DNA of 48,207 nucleotides from Bacteroidota bacterium (GTDB lineage: Bacteria; Bacteroidota; Bacteroidia; Chitinophagales; Chitinophagaceae). The position numbers and the translations under genes were made by a program. The stretch is taken from positions 1-48,207 of the forward strand of contig JAEWBT010000063.1 of assembly GCA_023391015.1 (NCBI GenBank), read 5' to 3'. This document shows positions 1 to 9,200 of this stretch, piece after piece. How positions within the stretch are numbered: position 1 is the stretch's first letter; each line of letters opens with the position of its first letter. Below the pieces are notes generated by a model. That model did not search any database, was not told the DNA's origin, and was given only the letters and a program-made list of their open reading frames with translations.

Positions 1-107
1 CGACGGTGCTAACACTGCTGGTGTTTCCGATTATTTTTTGGGTGGCGAATAAGCGGACGGTGGCGAAGGCAAATGCGCGAAGGGTGCGGGTGGAGGCGGT
101 GGTTTAA
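1..107 (+). CDS. C-terminal fragment of a membrane protein (cut by window edge)
   Basis: The third forward frame is open from the window edge to a TAA at 105-107. It encodes a hydrophobic stretch (TVLTLLVFPIIFWVAN) that looks like the last transmembrane helix, followed by a basic tail rich in Arg, Lys and Val, as expected for a cytoplasmic C-terminus. Only about 35 residues are visible, so the family cannot be named. The other two forward frames hit stops early. A TTTCCGGAAA palindrome follows at 117-126. Confidence 0.5.
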   Translation, partial: TVLTLLVFPIIFWVANKRTVAKANARRVRVEAVV

Positions 108-235
108 GGGGTGGATTTTCCGGAAAATTTCCTCTTATGAAGGCTTTTAAGGCCTGCTCAAGCGAGGCTTTCTCCCTGCGTTATGAAACCAGTTTCTGCA
201 CCTTTATTTTAGTGCGCTGATTGAAACGCATTCCG

Positions 236-1498
236 ATGTTCCGCCAAATTCTTCTTACTGTTTGCTGCGCGGTTTCGCTCAGCAGCATTGCGCAAAGCAC
301 TTCCTTAAGCCAAAAACTGGATTCGCTTTCCGCCCGGCTGGTGAAAACGCAGGAGGTGGCCGGTGTGAATGTCTTGTTGATTCAGGAAGGAAAGGTGGTG
401 TACAACAAAGCGTTTGGTTACGCCGATGTGGCCACCCGGCAACCTTTGCAAACCACCGGTATTTTCCGGATTGCTTCGCAAACCAAAGCCGTGACGAGCG
501 TGGCGGTGATGATGCTGGTGGAAGAAGAAAAACTCCAACTGGACGACCCGGTTTCTAGGTTCATTCCGCAATTCAAAAATGCGCGCGTGCTGGCCGAATG
601 GAATCCTGCCGACAGCAGCTACACAACCGTTCCGGCCCCGCGCGAAATCACCGTTCGCGACCTGCTCCGCCATACTTCCGGCATCAGCTACCCGATGATT
701 ACCGGCGACCCCAAAATGACGCCTGTCTATCTGAAAGAAGGCATCCGGGCCGGTGTGGGGGAGCGGGGCAGCCTGAAAAACGGCATGGAAAAGCTGGCCG
801 CGCTGCCCCTGGCGCACCCGCCCGGCGCGGCCTTTACCTACGGATTGAGCACTGATGTTTTGGGCTATCTGGTGGAGGTGGTGAGCGGAGCGTCGCTGGA
901 CGCTTTTTTCCGGAAAAGAATCTTTCAGCCGTTGGAGATGACCGACACGTATTTCCGGCTGCCGAACGAAAAAGCCCACCGGCTGGTGTCGCTTTCCCAA
1001 AAAGAAGACGACGGTTTTAAGAAGGTAACGGACCCGCTTTATGGTTACATACAGCCAAATTATCCTTTGGAAAACGGCCTTTATCTTTCGGGGGGTGCCG
1101 GGCTGGTTTCCACAACCGCCGACTACGCCCGTTTCCTGCAAATGCTTTTAGCCAAAGGCGTTTACAAAGGCCAAAGGCTTTTGAAGGCTGAAACGGTGGA
1201 AATGATGATTACCAATCAACTTCCGGAAGGCATTGCGCCCGGATTTTCGTTCGGGTTGGGCTTTGCGCTGGTTTCAGAAGAAGGGCATTCCGCAGGCACG
1301 CCGGGCGTGGGCACCTTTGCCTGGAGTGGCGTTTTCAATACCCATTATTGGGCCGATCCGGAAGCGCAAGTCATTGGGCTGGTGTATGCACAGCAATACC
1401 TGCCGGCTTCCTACAGCGAGCTGGGCACTGCTTACAAAAAGGTCATCTATACCCACCTGAACGCAAGCAATGCAGCTGCGGGGGGAAGGAGTAAGTAA
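236..1498 (+). CDS. Secreted serine hydrolase, class C beta-lactamase/DD-peptidase family
   Basis: This is a 420-residue protein of the beta-lactamase (PF00144) fold: penicillin-binding-protein-like esterases or peptidases that act on an ester or amide through a serine nucleophile. The ATG at 236 is preferred to the in-frame TTG at 221 because MFRQILLTVCCAVSLSSIAQ is then a clean signal peptide. The S-x-x-K motif is SQTK (Ser81, Lys84). The second-motif Tyr is near residue 202 (TYGLST), and GGAGLVSTTADYARFLQMLL is typical of the family. The third KTG/HxG motif is not obvious; HSAGTPG near the C-terminus is the likely counterpart. The substrate cannot be predicted, and family members are often not antibiotic-inactivating. 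A TTTCCGGAAA copy at 907-916 encodes FRK. Confidence 0.88.
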   Translation: MFRQILLTVCCAVSLSSIAQSTSLSQKLDSLSARLVKTQEVAGVNVLLIQEGKVVYNKAFGYADVATRQPLQTTGIFRIASQTKAVTSVAVMMLVEEEKLQLDDPVSRFIPQFKNARVLAEWNPADSSYTTVPAPREITVRDLLRHTSGISYPMITGDPKMTPVYLKEGIRAGVGERGSLKNGMEKLAALPLAHPPGAAFTYGLSTDVLGYLVEVVSGASLDAFFRKRIFQPLEMTDTYFRLPNEKAHRLVSLSQKEDDGFKKVTDPLYGYIQPNYPLENGLYLSGGAGLVSTTADYARFLQMLLAKGVYKGQRLLKAETVEMMITNQLPEGIAPGFSFGLGFALVSEEGHSAGTPGVGTFAWSGVFNTHYWADPEAQVIGLVYAQQYLPASYSELGTAYKKVIYTHLNASNAAAGGRSK

Positions 1499-1510
1499 CA
1501 GGGCTTGGCT

Positions 1511-1530
1511 TTTCCGGAAATTTCCGGAAA
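1511..1530. repeat. TTTCCGGAAA doublet, 10-bp phase
   Basis: Two perfect copies stand back to back (1511-1520 and 1521-1530) in the convergent gap between the serine hydrolase and the TIGR03915 gene. The centres are exactly 10 bp apart, about one helical turn. Confidence 0.85.
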
Positions 1531-1642
1531 AAGCCGCTTCTACAACGCCTGTACGCGCCGGGTAAACTGCATCTTGCCCTGATGCACCTTCGGGATGTAA
1601 ATACCTGCTGATAATTTTGGGGAGACAGTAGAAGTTGAGCCA

Positions 1643-2416
1643 TTAGCCAATCATCTTTTCCGTCAAATGCTTCCAGTAGCGCACGGGCATGTGTTGCAGG
1701 TGCAACTTCGGATTTTTGCGCGCCGGAATGCCGGTGTGCTTAAAGTAGTCGCGCCACAGGGTTTGAAACAATGCTTCGCGCTCGTCGAGAATCGTGGCGT
1801 CTGGTTTTCCGGAAACGGCCCCTTCGGTCCACTCCAACTGCACTTCCTTGATTTCGCCGGTGGCGCTGTTGTGGTGAATGCCGTAGCGACGTTTGCCGTC
1901 ATAAATAATCCAATCCTGATCGGCATAGCGGCTGCGAAAATGCGCGGTGATGATTGGCAGCACGTTGGAATCGGGCTCTACAAAGGCATAGAAAAGGCCG
2001 TCGCCCAGCTTTTGAAACCGCACAAAGGCTTCCATCCGGTGTTTTTCGCGCCATACTTTCCGGGCCGTTTGCGCTATCCATAAAATGCCTTCATGGCCAA
2101 AGTCTTCTTCTACATTTTCGGTGTGAGAAAAGACGTGGCGGATAGCTGATAAGGCATAATCTTCCCAGCCCGGTAGTTCGGAAAGAAAGGCAGAATACAA
2201 TTTTTTCAACCCTTCCACCGATAGCTTTTTCTGCAATCCGCGCCACACGCGCAGTTGCTTTTCCTCTACGGTCTGGATGTGGATGAGATTCCCGAAAAGG
2301 CCTGCCTGCGCTTCGGCCTCCGGCAAAATCTTTACCGCACCCAGCTTGCGCTCATACACCTCAAAAACGGCGGTGAGAAAGCCGCCGAAGGTGGCGTCGT
2401 AGGCGAGGATGGTCAT
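1643..2416 (-). CDS. TIGR03915/DUF4130-type putative DNA metabolism protein
   Basis: This 257-residue protein opens with MTILAYDATFGGFLTAVFEVYERKLG, the hallmark start of the TIGR03915 (DUF4130) family. It continues with the family-type segments WIAQTARKVWREKHRMEAFVRFQ and AHFRSRYADQDWIIYDGKRRYGIHH. Members are usually encoded beside, or fused to, a radical-SAM protein or a UdgX-like uracil-DNA-binding protein and are thought to act in DNA repair or modification. The biochemical activity is unknown. No such partner is in the window, so the gene stands alone. It converges with the serine hydrolase. A TTTCCGGAAA copy at 1806-1815 encodes SGK. Confidence 0.8.
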   Translation of the reverse strand: MTILAYDATFGGFLTAVFEVYERKLGAVKILPEAEAQAGLFGNLIHIQTVEEKQLRVWRGLQKKLSVEGLKKLYSAFLSELPGWEDYALSAIRHVFSHTENVEEDFGHEGILWIAQTARKVWREKHRMEAFVRFQKLGDGLFYAFVEPDSNVLPIITAHFRSRYADQDWIIYDGKRRYGIHHNSATGEIKEVQLEWTEGAVSGKPDATILDEREALFQTLWRDYFKHTGIPARKNPKLHLQHMPVRYWKHLTEKMIG

Positions 2417-2481
2417 GGAAGAAGAAGCTTTTTAAGGGCTTTCTGAAAACAAATAAAACGGCCCGAAGTTGGCGCTTTTGG

Positions 2482-2531
2482 AAACCTGTAAGGCTTCCAA
2501 ACCTTATAGGTTTTCCGGAAATTTCCGGAAA
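2482..2531. repeat. Inverted repeat AAACCTnTAAGG plus TTTCCGGAAA doublet
   Basis: Left arm 2482-2496 and right arm 2499-2513 match at 13 of 15 positions and could form a hairpin. The right arm runs directly into two TTTCCGGAAA copies at 2512-2521 and 2522-2531 (10-bp phase). The element lies in the 204-bp gap between two divergent genes and therefore upstream of both. Confidence 0.6.
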
Positions 2532-2574
2532 ATATAGCCTAAAAAAGAGCTGCGAAGGGTATCGGGAAGGGGCT

Positions 2575-2582
2575 TACATTTG
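2575..2582 (+). promoter_or_regulatory. Putative -7 promoter element for dpnC
   Basis: TACATTTG matches the Bacteroidota primary-sigma element TAnnTTTG and lies 38 bp upstream of the dpnC ATG. No clear TTTG is seen at -33. Confidence 0.45.
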
Positions 2583-2620
2583 GGGTTGCAGGTATCCAAT
2601 CCGGACAAAATTTCGTTATA

Positions 2621-3400
2621 ATGAATCTGGCTTTTGACACGCAACTGGCAGTGGGTTACAGCAGTAATTCGCAGATTGCGCGGGTGCTGACGGAAAGCTG
2701 GGTACTCACTAACTCTTATTGCCCTTCATGCGGAAATCTGCCGCTTCGGGAGTTTGAAAATAACCGGCCTGTTGCTGATTTTTACTGTGCGAATTGCCGG
2801 GAAGAATTTGAACTGAAAAGCAAGGCCGGAAAGCTGTCGGGAATTGTGAGCGACGGCGCTTATGCCAGCATGATAAACCGGATTGAGGCCCAAAACAATC
2901 CAAATTTCTTTTTTCTGACCTACTCCAGGCAATGGACGGTGGATAATTTTTTCATCGTCCCGAAGCAATTTTTTACACCGGAAATCATCATTCAAAGAGC
3001 ACCGCTTTCCCCAACTGCAAGGCGCGCAGGCTGGGTTGGTTGCAACATCGACATCTCCAAAATAGCAACGGCGGGCAAAGTGTTTCTGGTGAAAGATGCG
3101 CAACCCGTAAATCCGGAAACGGTGCGGGAAACGTTTCAGAAAACCTTATTTTTAAGGGCGAAAAGCAATGAATCGAAAGGCTGGCTTTTGGAAATCATGC
3201 GCTGTTTAGACCAGATACCGGAAACCTCTTTTACGTTGGAAGCACTTTACCGGTTTGAGGGACAATTGAAACAGAAATTCCCGAACAATAATTTTATCAA
3301 AGACAAAATCCGGCAGCAATTACAGGTGTTAAGAGACAAAGGCTTAGTGGAATTTTCCGGAAAAGGCAACTATAAAAAAACAGGCTATGAAAATCTTTGA
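2621..3400 (+). CDS. dpnC: DpnI-type methyl-directed restriction endonuclease
   Basis: This 259-residue protein is strikingly similar to Streptococcus pneumoniae DpnI (recalled, not aligned by computer), which cuts GATC only when the adenine is methylated. The catalytic triad falls at the DpnI positions: Asp53 in RPVADFYC, Glu64 and Lys66 in EEFELKSK. The four zinc-binding cysteines are Cys34, Cys37, Cys56 and Cys59. ARRAGWVGCNID is also shared. Residues from about 185 form the winged-helix domain that reads methylated GATC a second time (KIRQQLQVLRDKGLVEF). No GATC methylase is adjacent, as expected, because host DNA must stay unmethylated at GATC. The gene overlaps dpnD by 14 bp, implying translational coupling. 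The C-terminal EFSGKGNY contains a TTTCCGGAAA copy (3354-3363) where DpnI has EFKGRGKY. Confidence 0.96.
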   Translation: MNLAFDTQLAVGYSSNSQIARVLTESWVLTNSYCPSCGNLPLREFENNRPVADFYCANCREEFELKSKAGKLSGIVSDGAYASMINRIEAQNNPNFFFLTYSRQWTVDNFFIVPKQFFTPEIIIQRAPLSPTARRAGWVGCNIDISKIATAGKVFLVKDAQPVNPETVRETFQKTLFLRAKSNESKGWLLEIMRCLDQIPETSFTLEALYRFEGQLKQKFPNNNFIKDKIRQQLQVLRDKGLVEFSGKGNYKKTGYENL

Positions 3401-3704
3401 GATCGAACTGGAGGAAGTATATCATCGGTCGGTGAAAATTCCGGCAACCGATTATAAAGAAGCACTTGCAAAGGCGAGAAGGGTCTTTGAATTAGAGAGG
3501 ATGACCTTAGAAACCGGTGATTTGTTGAAACGGAAGATTCGCGCGGTTTCTGCAACAGACCGAAAGGACGCATTGATGAAGGAAATTTTGGAGTATATTT
3601 ATGATGAGGAGGAACGTCATTTTGAAGAGTGTTGTGAAGAAGAATCAGAAGACCATATTTTCCTGAAAATAAAGGAACTCCATTGGCTTATTAGTAAATC
3701 TTGA
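3387..3704 (+). CDS. dpnD: DpnD/PcfM-like accessory protein
   Basis: This is a 105-residue acidic protein. Its first 50 residues (MKIFEIELEEVYHRSVKI, then ATDYKEALAKARRVFE) fit the DpnD-PcfM domain (PF14207), a small domain found next to the DpnI gene in pneumococcus and on conjugative plasmids. Its role is unknown. The C-terminal half is strongly acidic (EYIYDEEERHFEECCEEESE) and could mimic DNA or bind a metal; this is speculation. The ATG lies inside the 3' end of dpnC in another frame, giving a 14-bp overlap. The dpnC-dpnD order is that of the classical DpnI cassette. Confidence 0.8.
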   Translation: MKIFEIELEEVYHRSVKIPATDYKEALAKARRVFELERMTLETGDLLKRKIRAVSATDRKDALMKEILEYIYDEEERHFEECCEEESEDHIFLKIKELHWLISKS

Positions 3705-3779
3705 ATAGCGCTTCATTTGAAACATGGCTAATTTTCCTGACTGGTAGAGACGGTTGGTATTGAATCAAAAACATGTTTG

Positions 3780-4025
3780 TTACACAATCTGCGTTAGTTT
3801 CCAAGACCCATTCCTATATCGGTTCAAAAAGTCATCCAATGTAGTTTTTGAAGTTTCTGAATCACAGCCTTCATCCAGCAGAATATTTTCCTCTGAATAA
3901 AACAAAAAGTGCGTTGAGTAAGCGCCTTTGAGCATCAATCGGACTTCTAACCAGTTATTTCTGTACTGGACCAATAACTGGATTAAAAAGATAGTAGGGA
4001 GATGATGAAGCAATGGTTGTTTCAT
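3780..4025 (-). CDS. Hypothetical 81-residue protein
   Basis: I do not recognise this protein. Starting at the ATG at 4025 it reads MKQPLLHHLPTIFLIQLLVQ and ends FLNRYRNGSWKLTQIV. An upstream in-frame ATG at 4064 would add a hydrophobic segment, but a good TAnnTTTG element at 4067-4074 predicts transcription starting near 4060, which favours 4025. The sequence has an amphipathic N-terminal half and a charged C-terminal half with no recognisable motif. It is divergent from the small gene at 4118 and next to the dpnCD cassette. The local DNA is more AT-rich than the housekeeping genes, consistent with an accessory island. Confidence 0.45.
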   Translation of the reverse strand: MKQPLLHHLPTIFLIQLLVQYRNNWLEVRLMLKGAYSTHFLFYSEENILLDEGCDSETSKTTLDDFLNRYRNGSWKLTQIV

Positions 4026-4066
4026 TCCTTTTTTGCTCAAAATAATCAGGGCGAGAAGAATCATTG

Positions 4067-4074
4067 CAAAAATA
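4067..4074 (-). promoter_or_regulatory. Putative -7 promoter element (leftward)
   Basis: On the minus strand this reads TATTTTTG, a match to TAnnTTTG, about 40 bp upstream of the start at 4025. It is back to back with the rightward element at 4088-4095. Confidence 0.4.
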
Positions 4075-4087
4075 AAGATCTTAGCCT

Positions 4088-4095
4088 TATATTTG
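4088..4095 (+). promoter_or_regulatory. Putative -7 promoter element (rightward)
   Basis: TATATTTG matches TAnnTTTG and lies 22 bp upstream of the ATG at 4118, leaving a 5' leader of roughly 15 nt. Confidence 0.5.
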
Positions 4096-4117
4096 TATTT
4101 AAAAGATCTATTCGCAA

Positions 4118-4351
4118 ATGTTATCGAAAGACGCAAACGTAGACCCCAGAGAAATACTAGCAGCCTATCTAGTAGAAGTTGGTATCGATGAGCAGCGTGC
4201 TATAATAATTGCACTTGATGCGGGTTCCAGTCAAGCATACGTTGATAAGTATTACGTGGATGAGTTAAACATAACCGAAGCCCAGAAAAAATTGGTGCTT
4301 GAATACGTCTGTAGATTTTACTCAGGAGATTTAGAAGGTGAGCCAGAATAG
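4118..4351 (+). CDS. Hypothetical 77-residue acidic protein
   Basis: I do not recognise the family. The sequence MLSKDANVDPREILAAYLVE continues with QRAIIIALDAGSSQAYVDKYYVDELNITEAQKKLVLEYV. It looks like a soluble, mostly helical small protein with normal amino-acid use. A well-placed TAnnTTTG promoter lies 22 bp upstream, which supports a real gene. It neighbours dpnCD but faces no obvious partner, and its start region is divergent from the 81-residue gene to the left. The following gap holds a hairpin repeat at 4442-4480. Confidence 0.6.
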   Translation: MLSKDANVDPREILAAYLVEVGIDEQRAIIIALDAGSSQAYVDKYYVDELNITEAQKKLVLEYVCRFYSGDLEGEPE

Positions 4352-4441
4352 CTTTTGACCACCAATACCCAAATCCACCTCACCACCGCACCCATTTCCC
4401 CAACACCTGAAACCGTGCGGGCCGGCCTTTTTCTTTCTGTT

Positions 4442-4480
4442 CAGATGCCTGTTAGGTTTTTGAAACCTGACGGGTATCTG
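4442..4480. terminator. GTTAGGTTT/AAACCTGAC hairpin between convergent genes
   Basis: An 18-bp stem (4442-4459 with 4463-4480) encloses a 3-nt TTG loop. The three non-Watson-Crick pairs are all G:U in the transcript of the + strand, so the element is probably conserved as RNA. It lies between a rightward and a leftward gene and has the same core as the perfect hairpin at 13664-13710. A TTTCCGGAAA copy follows at 4483-4492. Confidence 0.6.
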
Positions 4481-4493
4481 AATTTCCGGAAAA

Positions 4494-6011
4494 TCACCCC
4501 ACTTTCCGTACCCATTTCCCCACCACCGGCATTCGCCCAAGCCCTTCTTTTTCTTTCCAAAAAACGAAAAAGAGAAACACCCCAAACAGCGCCACGCCTT
4601 CCATCAGCAACAGGGGCTTGGAGAGATGGCCCCTCATAAAAAGATGAATCATTTGCAGCAAAAGCGCCATGCCGAGGTAGCTGCCGATGCGCTTTAAATC
4701 ATAGGGCACGGGGTAAAACTTTTGTCCCCAAACCCAGGAAAGCAACACCATCACAAAATACGCGGCAAAGGTGGTCCAGGCGGCGGCCCACATCCCAAAA
4801 CGGGGAATGAATAGAACATTTAAAACCAGCGTAACCGCTGCCCCGATAAGTGTGATGGCCGTACCGTACCCTAATTTTCCGGTATTTTTATACCAGACGG
4901 AAAGGTTGTAATACACCCCCAGACACACATTTGCCCACAGCAAAATGGGCACGATGCCGAGGCCGGAGCGGTAGGGCGCACCCACCATGTATTTCCACAC
5001 ATCCAGAAACAAAACTGTGGTGAGCAGGGCGAGGCACAGGGTAATCACAAACCAGTTCATCACACGGGCGTAGGTTTTATGCGCGTTTTCAGCCCCGGCT
5101 TCCCGGAAAAAGAACGGCTCGGCGGCCATCCGGAAGGCCTGAATGAAAAGGGTAATGAAAATGGCGAGCTTGTAGTTGGCGCTGTAAATAGCTACGGTTT
5201 GCTTCGCGGCTTCCTGAGTGCCGGGCAGGAGCTTTTGCAGGAGAATGCGGTCGATGGTTTCGTTGACCATGCCGCCGAGGCCGATAATTACGAAAGGCAA
5301 CGCGTAGGCCAGTACTTTTTTCCAGAGCGCGGTATCCATGCGGAAGCGCAGGCTTTTCCATTCCGGGAACAGCATCAGAAACGTAAAGGCCGAGGCAGCG
5401 AGGTTGCTCAGGAGGAGAAGTCCGGTGGCGGTGTAGGGCGCGGCCCAGCGGGCATAAAGGCTTTCGGGGTGGGCGGCGATGTAGCGCGGGCCGTAGCCAA
5501 TGACCCAAACGGTGCAGGCGATATTGACCAGAATTCCGGAAACTTTTACGAAGGCATAGCGGCGCGGGCGGCCTTCCTGCCGCAGGCGCGCGAAAGGCAG
5601 GGCGGCGAGCGTATCAAAAGCGATAATCCAAAGGCACCAGGTGATGTAGTACGGAAAGGCGGACAGCTCGAAAAAATGGGCGATGGGCTGGCGGAAGAAG
5701 TATAAGAGCAGGCACAGTCCAAGGGTGGAAAAGAGCAGCGACGACAGCGACGTTTGGTAGAGGGATTCTCTGTTGACGTCTTTTTGGTGGGAAAACCGGA
5801 AATACGCCGTTTCCATGCCATAGGTGAAAATCACGTTGGCAAAGGCGATGGCGGCGTAGAGGATGGTGAGCTCGCCATAGTGCTGCATGCCGGAGGCATC
5901 GGCGAGCAGGTAGGTGAGCAGCGGGGTAAGCAGGTAGTTGAGAAACCGCGAGGCAATATTGCTCAGGCCATACCAAACCGTTTGGCTGGCGAGCGCTTTG
6001 AGGGAAGCCAT
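4494..6011 (-). CDS. Polysaccharide flippase (Wzx/MATE-like, MOP superfamily)
   Basis: This is a 505-residue integral membrane protein with about 12-14 hydrophobic segments spread over its length. It starts MASLKALASQTVWYGLSNIA, typical of O-antigen and polysaccharide flippases (PF01943/PF13440), which move undecaprenyl-linked oligosaccharides across the inner membrane. GLGGMVNETIDRILLQKLLP and YSANYKLAIFITLFIQAFRMAAEPFFF are the best family segments. Its size suits a full-length member. No glycosyltransferase genes are adjacent, so the substrate is unknown; the nucleotide-heptose genes near 18-20.6 kb are the only other surface-glycan genes in the window. It is divergent from the SprB-repeat adhesin gene. 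Confidence 0.88.
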   Translation of the reverse strand: MASLKALASQTVWYGLSNIASRFLNYLLTPLLTYLLADASGMQHYGELTILYAAIAFANVIFTYGMETAYFRFSHQKDVNRESLYQTSLSSLLFSTLGLCLLLYFFRQPIAHFFELSAFPYYITWCLWIIAFDTLAALPFARLRQEGRPRRYAFVKVSGILVNIACTVWVIGYGPRYIAAHPESLYARWAAPYTATGLLLLSNLAASAFTFLMLFPEWKSLRFRMDTALWKKVLAYALPFVIIGLGGMVNETIDRILLQKLLPGTQEAAKQTVAIYSANYKLAIFITLFIQAFRMAAEPFFFREAGAENAHKTYARVMNWFVITLCLALLTTVLFLDVWKYMVGAPYRSGLGIVPILLWANVCLGVYYNLSVWYKNTGKLGYGTAITLIGAAVTLVLNVLFIPRFGMWAAAWTTFAAYFVMVLLSWVWGQKFYPVPYDLKRIGSYLGMALLLQMIHLFMRGHLSKPLLLMEGVALFGVFLFFVFWKEKEGLGRMPVVGKWVRKVG

Positions 6012-6227
6012 TTTTTTAAGTGGAAAAGGGAGGGGTAAAAGTAAGGGGCGGCTGTGGGGGCGGGCGGGGTTTAAATTGTTTTAAACTTCTGTGAACAAAA
6101 CCCCAACGATTGTACGAAATTTGCCGTCTTGCAGAAGAGAAAGTTTATGATTTGAGCGGGCCTTTGAATAAGGGATGCCTGCAAACGGGCTTTCGCTTTT
6201 CTTTTCCTTTTTTTAATTTCTCCCCAA

Positions 6228-9200
6228 ATGAAACCTCTTTACGTGTTGCTGCTGGCCTTTTTTATGGGCTGCGGCCTGAACCTGCGTGCCCAAAACCTGC
6301 CGGAGCAGGAGTGTAACGGGGCCATTCCGGTGTGCCAGAGTACGTACTCGCAGGCCAATTCTTACTCCGGCTTTGGACTGACGCAGGAGCTGAACCAGCT
6401 AAACAACGGCTGCCTGAACACTAATGAACGTAATGATGTGTGGTATGTGATAACGGTTTCGGTGTCGGGAGATTTGGCTTTTACCATTACGCCTAACAGT
6501 CCTTCCGATTATGATTTTGCGCTTTGGAACATCACGGGGGGCGGCTGCCAGACGCTCTACAACGGCCTGATGCCGGTGCGCTGCGATTTTTCCGGCGGCT
6601 ACCTGCCGACAGGAATGTCTGCCAATGGCGGCTTTGGCTTTCAGCCGGTCCTGAGCGTGAACGCCGGGGAAACGTATCTGCTCAATGTTTCTAACTTCAG
6701 TCCTACGCAGGCGGGTTATCTGCTTTCCTTTGCCGCATCAACAGCTTCTATTTTTGATAATCAGCCGCCGCGTTTTGTATCAGCCAGCACGACGTGCGGT
6801 GTTTCCGGCGATACGGTGAAGGTGCTGATGTCGGAAGCGATTTTATGCAGTAGCATCAATCCCAATGGCTCGGATTTCGCGCTTACACCGGCGGTTCCGG
6901 GTGTGAATATTCTTTCGGCTTTTTCGCCGACCTGCACCGGCACCAGCTCCGCCACGCTGGCCTTCAACCTCAAGCTGAGTGCACCACTGCCCAACGGAAC
7001 CTACAAACTGAAAGCGCAGGCGGGAAGCGACGGTAATACCGTTTTTGATAATTGTAGTAATGCGCAGGCGGTAGGAGATTCGGTTATTTTTACGATTGGC
7101 ACGCCGCCGCCGCCGGTTTATAATCTGCTGCGGCCAGCCCAATGTGGCCGGCGGGCGCTCTACTCCATTACCCCGCCGATAGCTGGTGTTTATACCCTGA
7201 CCATCAAGCAGGGCACGACCACGCTAAGCACTTTCACCAACGTAAGCGGTGCCAAAACCGACACGCTTTTTCCGGGAAATTACACTGCAACACTGACCTC
7301 GGCAGGGTGTAGCAGCACGGTGGCTTTCACCATTCCGCCCCAGGCACCGCCCCCTACCCTTTCTTTTGCCGTAACACCCACCTGCAACGGCGGCGCGAAA
7401 GGTGCTGTTACCGTAACGCCCAGCAGCACAGCGGGTGTCTGGACCTACCGGTGGGCAACTGTTCCGGTGCGCACCGGCCAGACGATTACGGGACTGCCAC
7501 CGGGAAATTATACCGTTACGGCCACCAACAGCCTGGGTTGCGTGCTGACCGGAACGGCGACGGTGAATTCCGTTCCGGGATTTACGCTTGGCTTTTCCCA
7601 AACAGGGGCTTCCTGCAATGGCGGAAATGACGGAACGGCCACAGCAACACCCAATGGCGGAAGCGCTCCTTATACTTATGTATGGGGGACGAATCCGGTG
7701 CAAAACACCCAGACGGCAACTGGCCTGAAGGCGCAGACGTACGCCGTAATCGTAACCGACGACAGCGGCTGTAATGTCAATGGCAGCGTCGTTGTTACGC
7801 AACCAGCCATTTTGGTAGCGACTGCAACGGCAACACCGGCCACCTGCGCCACGGCAAGCAATGGAACGGCCACAGCAGCGGTTACCGGGGGAACAGCGCC
7901 TTATAATTACGACTGGGGTAATGGGCAAACCGCTGCTACGGCTACCGGGCTCACCGCAGGCGGCACCTACACCGTAACCGTTACCGATGCCAATGGCTGC
8001 TTAGACACGGCAGTGGTTACCATCCCCATTGGCGCAGGCATCAGCGGAACCTTTGACCAGACCATTCAACCGGCCTGCTATGGAGACGCCAACGGTTCGG
8101 TCCGGTATTCGCCAACGGGCGGAACAACGCCTTATACATTCGCCTGGAGCAACGGGCAGACCACAGCGGTGGCAACCGGATTGAGCGCCGGGACGTATTC
8201 CGTTATTGCAACGGATGCCTCTGGTTGCACACGCAACGATACCATAACGCTGGCCCAACCAGCCCCTTTGACGGCCACCGTTACAGCGGATTCGGTTTCT
8301 TGCTTTGGGGGAACGAACGGAAAAGCGACGGTAACGGTGAACGGTGGAACGGCACCTTATACCTATCTCTGGAACACCACGCCAGCCAAGACCACGGCCA
8401 CGGCGACAGGGTTGATTTCCGGAAATTATGACGTGCAGGTAACCGATTTGCAGGGTTGTAAGGATACTTTCAGCGCAGTGGTGGCCGAACCTACTGCGAT
8501 TGTGATTGCTACCGGCGTACAACGCGCTTCGTGTCCGGGAATCATCAACGGCTCGGCCTATGCATCGGTAAGTGGCGGAACCGCTCCTTATACCTATTCC
8601 TGGAACAGCAGTCCGGCGCAAATGACCGATACCGCAACTGGCCTTTTACCACGGGCTTATACCGTTACGGTAAAAGATGCCAATAATTGTATTGCCCGCC
8701 AGACGGTTACCGTTCCGGGCTTCACGCTTCAAATCACCAAAACGGCTGTAAGCTGCAACGGCCTTTCCGACGCTACCGCGACGGTTACTTCTGCCGGCGG
8801 CATTGCGCCCTACACCTATTCCTGGAACACCACACCGGCCCAAACCACCCCTACGGCAACAGGCTTGCCCTCCGGAACGTTTGTGGCTTCGGTTACCGAC
8901 GCCAACGGCTGTACCATTTCAGCCAACGCCGTGATTACCCAACCCACGCCCCTGGCAGCGACGTTCACGACTGTTCCGGCCAGTTGCGGCGCGGCTACCA
9001 ACGGACGGGCCACGATTTCGGTGAGCGGCAGTAAAGGGTCTTATTCCTATCTGTGGAGCACTACGCCCCCGCAAACAACAGCTACGGCAACCAACCTTTC
9101 CGGCGGAAATTATAGCGTGATTGTTACCGATGCCGGTGCTTGTACCGATACGTTTTTGGTGGATGTTCCGACGGGTGGTGGTTTTTCCGGAGGTTTTACC

